In this document: in pieces, positions 6,987 to 10,661 of the stretch | How the letters are laid out: each line of letters opens with the position of its first letter | Numbering within the stretch: the stretch's first letter is position 1 | Assembly: GCA_964551215.1 (NCBI GenBank) | Contig: CAZKBV010000057.1 | Coordinates: forward strand, 1 to 10,661 | From: JAFLUQ01 sp964551215 | GTDB taxonomy: Bacteria > Bacillota > Clostridia > UMGS1883 | DNA length: 10,661 bases | Reading direction: 5' to 3' | The notes under the pieces: model-generated | What the model was told of the DNA's origin: nothing | Database searches by the model: none | The model's input: the letters and a program-made list of their open reading frames with translations, nothing else | Program-made: the position numbers and the translations under genes

Positions 6987-7015
6987 ATTCTACCATGTAT
7001 TTTGTATTTTGTCAA
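6987..7015 (-). promoter_or_regulatory. sigma-A promoter of the SH3 lipoprotein
   Basis: A perfect TTGACA (7010-7015) and TAGAAT (6987-6992) are 17 bases apart on the - strand. The expected transcript start near 6980 coincides with the first base of the GGAGGT ribosome site, so the leader would be only about 14 bases. Confidence 0.82.
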
Positions 7016-7040
7016 ATAAAATTGAAAATTTCACAAAATT

Positions 7041-7061
7041 AAAATATTTACTTAATATTTT
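7041..7061 (-). terminator. AT-only hairpin at the end of the prmA operon (weak)
   Basis: AAAATATT (7041-7048) and AATATTTT (7054-7061) form an 8-bp inverted repeat around a 5-base loop that includes part of the pcp stop codon. The stem has no GC pair, so it may not stop polymerase well. It is the only hairpin seen between this operon and the lipoprotein promoter. Confidence 0.3.
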
Positions 7062-7593
7062 TGTCAGAATTAAGGACAGAAAGCATTTTATTCAGCTCCG
7101 CCGCGAAATAACGGGGGCTTCCCTCCCGAGGAATATGTATAAATCCGCAGGGAACGCCGCTTTTATAAAGGTACCGCGCCGTTTTGTAAAAAAGAGCGTT
7201 GCACACATACGTTCCGGCGGTGTTGCTTATGCGGCAGTCCGCCGCTTTGAGCATTTCCTTTATGGGAAGCGTGGAAAAATACGCCGCGTCGCCTCCCTCT
7301 ATAAGGGGAGAATCCGTAAGCACAACTCCGTCGTTGTCGGCCATAGAGCAGTCCGCCACGTTTATTGCCACTCGCTCAAGAGTGATTTTGTCCCTCGGAG
7401 CCTGCCCCAGCATTACAACCGCCGAAGCGGGAAGCCTCTCTAATTGCGCCTTAAGCATAGAAAAGCTTCTCTCGTAGGATGTTGGGAGGAGCAGCTTTTT
7501 AATTCTCTTGTCCGCAAGCAGCTTCATCGTGTTTTCGGAGCTGTTTTCGCCAAATCCCCCGAAGGAATCAAATGCCGTAACTAAGATATCCAT
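7048..7593 (-). CDS. pcp: pyroglutamyl-peptidase I (C15 family)
   Basis: A cysteine peptidase that removes N-terminal pyroglutamate from peptides in the cytoplasm. At 181 residues it is shorter than the usual 200-215. The family blocks are present: TAFDSFGG near the N-terminus (usual TGFDPFGG, keeping both Phe residues that line the substrate pocket), VMLGQAPRDKITLERVAINVADCSMADNDG with catalytic Glu73, SNTAGTYVCNALFY with nucleophile Cys131, and GFIHIP with His153. The full catalytic triad is therefore present and activity is likely. Changes from consensus are NSS in place of NPS after the glycine loop and missing length between the blocks. It is the last gene of the prmA operon. Its ATG lies 13 bases inside the end of the preceding gene and has only a weak, distant AAAGG, which points to translational coupling. 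Confidence 0.87.
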   Translation of the reverse strand: MDILVTAFDSFGGFGENSSENTMKLLADKRIKKLLLPTSYERSFSMLKAQLERLPASAVVMLGQAPRDKITLERVAINVADCSMADNDGVVLTDSPLIEGGDAAYFSTLPIKEMLKAADCRISNTAGTYVCNALFYKTARYLYKSGVPCGFIHIPREGSPRYFAAELNKMLSVLNSDKNIK

Positions 7594-8084
7594 ATTGTTT
7601 CAACCAGCCTTTCGCGCTTTGAAGCGGCACAGCAAACCAAATTTCCCCAAAAAAAGCGAATCAGGTTTACGTCCCCAACGCGGCCCTCCGCCGCGGAAAA
7701 TTTTTCCAATCCGCTGAAAATTCCCATTTCCGTAAATTTGACGTAGGCTTCCTTGGCGGTGTAAATTTCAAAGAATTTTTCCTCAAAGCCTTCTTCCGCC
7801 AGGATTTCAAGCTCCTTGGGGTGAAAAAAACGTTTTGCCACGGGGATATATTTTTCACAGCTCCGCTTAAGCTCCATATCGCAGCCTATTTCCCCGCGGC
7901 TTACGGCGCACACCCCGAAGCCGCAGCTGTCCGAGTAGGAAAAGCACGGCCCGCCCTCAATGTACGGCTTTCCCGTAGGGCGGCGTTTTATCTCGGCCTC
8001 GCAGGGCTTTCCCGTATATTCCGTAACGGCGCGGCGGATAAGCTCCTCCCCGAAAATTTTATCCGAAAAGTACGCCTTAATCAT
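7581..8084 (-). CDS. 4'-phosphopantetheinyl transferase superfamily protein (short, Sfp-like)
   Basis: Predicted to move the phosphopantetheine arm of CoA onto a serine of an acyl or peptidyl carrier protein. In this 167-residue protein, residues 38-53 (GKPYIEGGPCFSYSDS) correspond to the first family motif. GCDMELKR (67-74) supplies the metal-binding Asp69 and Glu71 of the usual G(I/V)D(I/V)E. FFHPKELE (86-93) and IYTAKEAYVKF (107-117) match the third motif (W..KEA..K), with Glu112 and Lys116 kept but Trp replaced by Tyr. It is much shorter than Sfp (about 224) but longer than AcpS (about 120). The SHS of motif 1 is SDS here. Its ATG overlaps the rsmE stop as ATGA, and it overlaps pcp by 13 bases. 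No carrier protein or synthase is in the window, so the partner is unknown. It could serve fatty-acid synthesis if the host lacks AcpS. Confidence 0.8.
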   Translation of the reverse strand: MIKAYFSDKIFGEELIRRAVTEYTGKPCEAEIKRRPTGKPYIEGGPCFSYSDSCGFGVCAVSRGEIGCDMELKRSCEKYIPVAKRFFHPKELEILAEEGFEEKFFEIYTAKEAYVKFTEMGIFSGLEKFSAAEGRVGDVNLIRFFWGNLVCCAASKRERLVETIWIS

Positions 8085-8809
8085 TCCATTTCACCGAATT
8101 CATACATAGCCGCCGCCATCACCGCAAGCCCCGCCGTTTCCGTTCGGAGAATACGCCTGCCGAGAGTTACGGGAATTATTCCGGCGGACGCGGCCTTAGA
8201 TATTTCTTTTTCCTCGAAGCCCCCTTCGGGGCCGATAAATACGGCGAGGGAGCGGATTTCTTTCCCATGTAGAGCGGCTTTCAGGCTGAGGGAGCGTTCC
8301 TCCTCGTAAGGGATAATCGCCCCGTCCGACTTTGCCGCTTCATCCACGGCGTCTTGGAAGCTGAGGGGAGAGGAAACCTCCGGAATTATTCCCCTTTTGG
8401 ACTGCTTCGCGGCTTCATAGGCAATTTTGCGCAGACGCTCCGTTTTGTTTTCGCTGCCCCCCTTGGCGACAATGCGGCTCGTGACGGTAGGCACTATTCT
8501 CACCGCCCCGATTTCCACCGCCTTTTGGACGATTGTTTCCAGCTTTGGATTTTTGGGAATCCCCTGATAAAGGGTGATTTTAAGCTTCGGCTCCGTAGGG
8601 GCGGGGTACTGCCTGAGAATGTGCGCGTTTAGGGATTTTTCCCCCACAGATGTAATTTCGCAGTCGTAAAAAACCCCTTCTCCGGCGGAAAGAGTGATAA
8701 GGTCGCCCTTTTCCATGCGCAAAACCCGGGCTATGTGCTTGGCTTCGTCCCCTTCAATAACGGCGTTTTCGCCGAATATACATCTTTTTTCCACAAAAAA
8801 ATTGGCCAT
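8081..8809 (-). CDS. rsmE: 16S rRNA (uracil-1498-N3)-methyltransferase RsmE
   Basis: Methylates N3 of U1498 in 16S rRNA of the small ribosomal subunit using S-adenosylmethionine. The length of 242 residues is typical. The order is an N-terminal PUA-like domain (about 1-70, with DEAKHIARVLRMEKGD) and then a SPOUT knotted domain. Visible signatures are GIPKNPKLETIVQKAVEIGAVRIVP (about 83-107), RLRKIAYEAAKQSKRG (about 125-140), VFIGPEGGFEEKEI (about 190-203) and LGRRILRTETAGLA (about 216-229), the last two forming the cofactor knot. The ribosome site GGAGGGG sits immediately after the prmA stop, 5 bases before the ATG. The prmA-rsmE pair is a common arrangement in Firmicutes. The stop overlaps the start of the phosphopantetheinyl transferase gene. 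Confidence 0.96.
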   Translation of the reverse strand: MANFFVEKRCIFGENAVIEGDEAKHIARVLRMEKGDLITLSAGEGVFYDCEITSVGEKSLNAHILRQYPAPTEPKLKITLYQGIPKNPKLETIVQKAVEIGAVRIVPTVTSRIVAKGGSENKTERLRKIAYEAAKQSKRGIIPEVSSPLSFQDAVDEAAKSDGAIIPYEEERSLSLKAALHGKEIRSLAVFIGPEGGFEEKEISKAASAGIIPVTLGRRILRTETAGLAVMAAAMYEFGEME

Positions 8810-8821
8810 AAATTCCCCTCC

Positions 8822-9793
8822 TTATTCCGCCTCGGAAGCTATGCAGTACCAGTCGTTTTCGTTTTCCCGCTCCAGAACCTTAAAGCCGTTTTCCTTTAAC
8901 GCCGCCAGAACCTCCGGAAGGCGCGGCTCGATAATTCCGCAGCAGATAAATACGGCGTTATCCTTCATGTACCGCTTTACGTCGGCGCACAAGGGAATAA
9001 TTACGTCCGCCACAATGTTTGCGACCACTATGTCAAAGCCCCCCATAGCGGCGATTTTGTTTTTCAATTCGCGGTCGAGGAGGATGTTCCCGTCCTCAAC
9101 GGTATAAACGTCCTTGCCGATGCCGTTAAGGGCGGCGTTGGAATAGGCGATTTTTTTGCAGTTGGGGTCAATGTCTATGGCGTAGGCGCCGGCCGCGCCC
9201 AGCATAAGCGAAATAATCGAAAGAATCCCGCTGCCGCAGCCTAAGTCTAACACCTTCATTCCTTTTTTCACCCTTTTGTCAAGCTGACGGACGCAAAGGC
9301 GGGTGGTTTCGTGCTGACCGCTGCCGAATGTCATGCCGGGGTCTATGTTGAACACGATTTTCCCTTCCGTATTTTCCAAAGTCTCCCATTGGGGCTTTAT
9401 AATAAGCCTGTCGCCCACGCTTATGGGGTGGAAATACTGCTTCCAGTTTTCTTCCCAGTCCTCCTCGCGGAGGCTGTCGGCAGAGATTTCAAGGCGGCCA
9501 TAGCTGCCGCCGCTTTGGGCTTTAAGCGCGTTAATTTCGCTTCGCACTCCTTCCAGCAGACGGGCGCCCTCCTCGTTGTCGCCGACGTAAATTATAACCT
9601 TTGTTTCCCCTTGCTTTTCGGCGTAAAGCTCGTCGTCGACGTAATCCCAGTATTGGCGGTTGTTTTCCAAAAAGCTGTTAAAATCGTCTTTGTCCTCGAT
9701 TTCAAAGCCCGTAATGTTTAACCCCAACAACCTGCCGCAGACAGGCTCTATGCCTTGAGAATTTGTATATATGCTTACCTTGTGCCAGTTCAT
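8822..9793 (-). CDS. prmA: ribosomal protein L11 methyltransferase PrmA
   Basis: Trimethylates lysines and the N-terminus of ribosomal protein L11 with S-adenosylmethionine. The 323-residue length is normal for Firmicutes. An N-terminal substrate-binding domain (about 1-100) leads into the linker block EEDWEENWKQYFHPISVGDRL (about 110-130). Then come the signature DPGMTFGSGQHETTRLC (151-167), class I methyltransferase motif I VLDLGCGSGILSI (181-193), acidic motif II AIDIDP (205-210) and the active-site-region VANIVADVI (257-265). It is the first gene of a four-gene operon. GGAGGA lies 7 bases before the ATG, and a near-consensus promoter is at 9828-9856. No anomalies were seen. Confidence 0.97.
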   Translation of the reverse strand: MNWHKVSIYTNSQGIEPVCGRLLGLNITGFEIEDKDDFNSFLENNRQYWDYVDDELYAEKQGETKVIIYVGDNEEGARLLEGVRSEINALKAQSGGSYGRLEISADSLREEDWEENWKQYFHPISVGDRLIIKPQWETLENTEGKIVFNIDPGMTFGSGQHETTRLCVRQLDKRVKKGMKVLDLGCGSGILSIISLMLGAAGAYAIDIDPNCKKIAYSNAALNGIGKDVYTVEDGNILLDRELKNKIAAMGGFDIVVANIVADVIIPLCADVKRYMKDNAVFICCGIIEPRLPEVLAALKENGFKVLERENENDWYCIASEAE

Positions 9794-9827
9794 AGCCGTT
9801 CCTCCGTAAAAAAATTATCTCAGTATC

Positions 9828-9856
9828 ATTATACCACGCGGAGACGGCGTTTTCAA
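9828..9856 (-). promoter_or_regulatory. sigma-A promoter of the prmA operon
   Basis: TTGAAA (9851-9856), a 17-base spacer and a perfect TATAAT (9828-9833) preceded by TGG (extended -10) on the - strand. The predicted start near 9821 gives a leader of about 28 bases. It is the only good promoter for the four genes down to 7048. Confidence 0.87.
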
Positions 9857-9866
9857 GAGCAAAATA

Positions 9867-9899
9867 AAAAAGGCTCGGTTTCAAGTGTGCCGAACCGAG
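9867..9899 (-). terminator. rho-independent terminator of the XRE regulator
   Basis: On the - strand CTCGGTT (9893-9899) pairs with AACCGAG (9874-9880) around a 12-base loop. CC, then TTTTTT and further Ts follow. It lies about 50 bases after the stop of the regulator gene and about 10 bases before the prmA promoter, isolating the two units. Confidence 0.85.
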
Positions 9900-9948
9900 G
9901 GATGTCTGTTTAATTGCTTTACGAATTTGATTTGCTTTGCGATGGAAA

Positions 9949-10287
9949 TTATTTTTCAACGTACCTTTTCAGCAGCTCGTCAAAAAGCTCCAAATCCTTT
10001 ATTGAAAGCTGGTCGAGGCTTTTGTTTATGTTTTTGATAATTTCCAAAGTACCTACGTCCGAACCGAAAAATTCCGAAGGGGTTATGTTAAAGTAGTCGC
10101 AGATGTTTAAAAATCCCGACATGGAGGGCATGGCCTTACCGGCGGAAATTTCCTGAATGTAGCTTCGGCTTTTGCCCAAATCATAGCTCATCTGACATTC
10201 CGACACATCGGCGTTAAGCCTCAGCTCGGTTATGCGGTTCCGTATAAAATCCTTTCCCGATTGGATTTTGGCTTCAAGTTCATCCAT
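9949..10287 (-). CDS. XRE-family helix-turn-helix transcriptional regulator
   Basis: A small 112-residue cytoplasmic DNA-binding protein. Residues about 13-74 form a Cro/C1-type helix-turn-helix. FIRNRITELRLNADVSECQ gives the first helices, MSYDLGKSRSYIQEISAGKAMPSM contains the turn and recognition helix (about 39-50), and FLNICDYFNITPSEFF is the typical closing helix. Residues 80-112 (IIKNINKSLDQLSIKDLELFDELLKRYVEK) are an amphipathic helical tail that may allow dimerisation. No ligand domain is seen. The start is supported by GGAGG at 10296-10300, 8 bases before the ATG. It is monocistronic, with its own terminator, and is divergent from a stalk-domain surface protein across a 208-base region with repeated AT-rich words. 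It could therefore control itself and its neighbour. The target is inferred, not shown. Confidence 0.9.
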   Translation of the reverse strand: MDELEAKIQSGKDFIRNRITELRLNADVSECQMSYDLGKSRSYIQEISAGKAMPSMSGFLNICDYFNITPSEFFGSDVGTLEIIKNINKSLDQLSIKDLELFDELLKRYVEK

Positions 10288-10310
10288 AATATCAGCCTCC
10301 CTTTTAAATC

Positions 10311-10341
10311 ATTATATACAAATTATTTTTGACCGCGGCAA
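10311..10341 (-). promoter_or_regulatory. weak promoter candidate for the XRE regulator
   Basis: A perfect TATAAT (10311-10316) on the - strand gives a leader of about 17 bases to the ATG at 10287. The best -35 is TTGCCG (10336-10341) at a long 19-base spacing. The whole element lies within the inverted repeat at 10318-10352, so a protein bound there could block it. Confidence 0.45.
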
Positions 10342-10352
10342 AAAATATTTGT
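10318..10352. repeat. imperfect inverted repeat with GC-rich centre
   Basis: Arms 10318-10330 (ACAAATTATTTTT) and 10340-10352 (AAAAAATATTTGT) match at 11 of 13 positions. The 9-base centre contains the palindrome CCGCGG. It overlaps the spacer and -35 region of the regulator promoter candidate. Low-GC arms and lack of a following T-run argue against a terminator and in favour of a protein-binding dyad. Confidence 0.55.
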
Positions 10353-10412
10353 AGTATTATAGTCATAATAGGCTAAAAACAGAAATAATTTGTAATTTTA
10401 CCCAAAAATACC

Positions 10413-10441
10413 TTGACAAAGCAAATATAATCTGTTAATAT
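10413..10441 (+). promoter_or_regulatory. promoter of the stalk-domain protein gene
   Basis: A perfect TTGACA (10413-10418), a 17-base spacer and TAATAT (10436-10441) preceded by TGT (extended -10). The predicted start near 10448 gives a leader of about 48 bases that contains the fourth copy of the TTTGTA word and an AAGGGG ribosome site. A TATAAT at 10426-10431 is too close to the -35 to be used with it. Confidence 0.72.
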
Positions 10442-10495
10442 GTAGTTATCCGTAAAAATATACAGGATTAAATTTGTAAAGAAGGGGCGATTTTT

Positions 10496-10661
10496 ATGAA
10501 AGAAAGATTACAGGGAGTATTGGCGGGGGCGCTGATAGGGGCGTTATGCGTGAGCGGAGTAGCGATTGCCAAAAGCAGGACGGAAAATATTGAAGTAACC
10601 TACGATAACATCAAGGTTTATAAGGACAATGTTCTCTGCGAGCTGAAGGACTCCAACGGCA
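10496..10661 (+). CDS. stalk-domain (copper-amine-oxidase-N-like) secreted protein, 3' end cut by window
   Basis: The first 55 codons of a gene that continues past the window. The ATG at 10496 has AAGGGG 9-10 bases upstream. The protein begins MKERLQGVLAGALIGALCV with SGVAIA before a likely signal-peptidase site near residue 25. It continues ENIEVTYDNIKVYKDNVLCELKDSNG. The phrase 'YDNIK(I/V)Y.D......KDSNG' is the start of the stalk domain found in many secreted clostridial proteins, formerly called the copper amine oxidase N-terminal domain; it does not imply oxidase activity. The protein is expected outside the membrane or in the wall. What lies C-terminal to the domain is not visible. It is divergent from the XRE regulator. 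Confidence 0.8.
   Translation, partial: MKERLQGVLAGALIGALCVSGVAIAKSRTENIEVTYDNIKVYKDNVLCELKDSNG

Larger units (their letters stand above)
10317..10478. repeat. recurring AAATAATTTGTA word in the divergent intergenic region
   Basis: The 12-mer AAATAATTTGTA occurs exactly at 10383-10394 (+) and exactly on the - strand at 10317-10328. Shorter relatives are AAATATTTGTA at 10343-10353 (+) and TTAAATTTGTA at 10468-10478 (+). The first three surround the -10 of the regulator and the -35 of the stalk gene. They are candidate operator half-sites, but the region is AT-rich, so chance similarity is possible for the shorter copies. Confidence 0.5.

Noticed and set aside
9702..9959. - strand open frame of 85 codons between the XRE regulator and prmA
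   Set aside because: It spans the regulator terminator and the prmA promoter, overlaps the start of prmA in another frame, and has no ribosome site.
1..10661. Search for CRISPR arrays, tRNAs, riboswitches, insertion sequences or defence modules
   Set aside because: No regularly spaced repeats, cloverleaf, transposase, integrase, nuclease or helicase motifs were found; leaders are short and leave no room for a riboswitch except in the 10288-10495 region, where no known class was recognised.

Overview
The window looks like chromosomal DNA of a spore-forming member of the Clostridia (Firmicutes). The evidence is a YtfJ/GerW sporulation protein beside a YtfI-like DUF2953 protein, strong AGGAGG-type ribosome sites, TTGACA/TATAAT promoters, GTG and TTG starts, a pyruvate kinase with the extra C-terminal PEP-utiliser domain, and a stalk-domain (copper-amine-oxidase-N-like) surface protein of the kind common in Clostridia. 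Genus cannot be set from the sequence alone.

Layout. Positions 1-940 (+ strand) hold the 3' end of a DUF2953 gene and then ytfJ, closed by a strong bidirectional hairpin at 949-994. From there to about 10290 every gene is on the - strand. Listed from left to right they are: a secreted phosphodiester glycosidase (GTG start at 3279); an SCP2-domain protein with a lysine-rich, AT-hook-like tail; pyruvate kinase (most likely a TTG start at 5820); an SH3-domain lipoprotein; and a tightly packed four-gene operon. Transcription of that operon runs prmA, rsmE, a phosphopantetheinyl transferase, then a pyroglutamyl peptidase. A small XRE-family regulator follows at 9949-10287. It is divergent from a + strand stalk-domain protein that is cut by the window end.

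How they work together. The operon pairs two translation-apparatus methyltransferases (ribosomal protein L11 and 16S rRNA U1498) with a carrier-protein activating enzyme and a peptidase. The last three genes overlap or nearly touch their neighbours, so translational coupling is likely. The SH3 lipoprotein lies 57 bases upstream of the pyruvate kinase start with no clear terminator between them, so co-transcription is possible. The XRE regulator and the stalk protein share a 208-base AT-rich intergenic region. It carries an AAATAATTTGTA word repeated in both orientations and two inverted repeats, which suggests a regulator-operator unit.

No CRISPR array, transposase, phage gene, tRNA, rRNA or recognisable defence system is visible. 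Most of the window is ordinary housekeeping and envelope content. The points most worth a second look are the XRE/stalk regulatory region, the SCP2 protein with the basic tail, and the divergent phosphopantetheinyl transferase.
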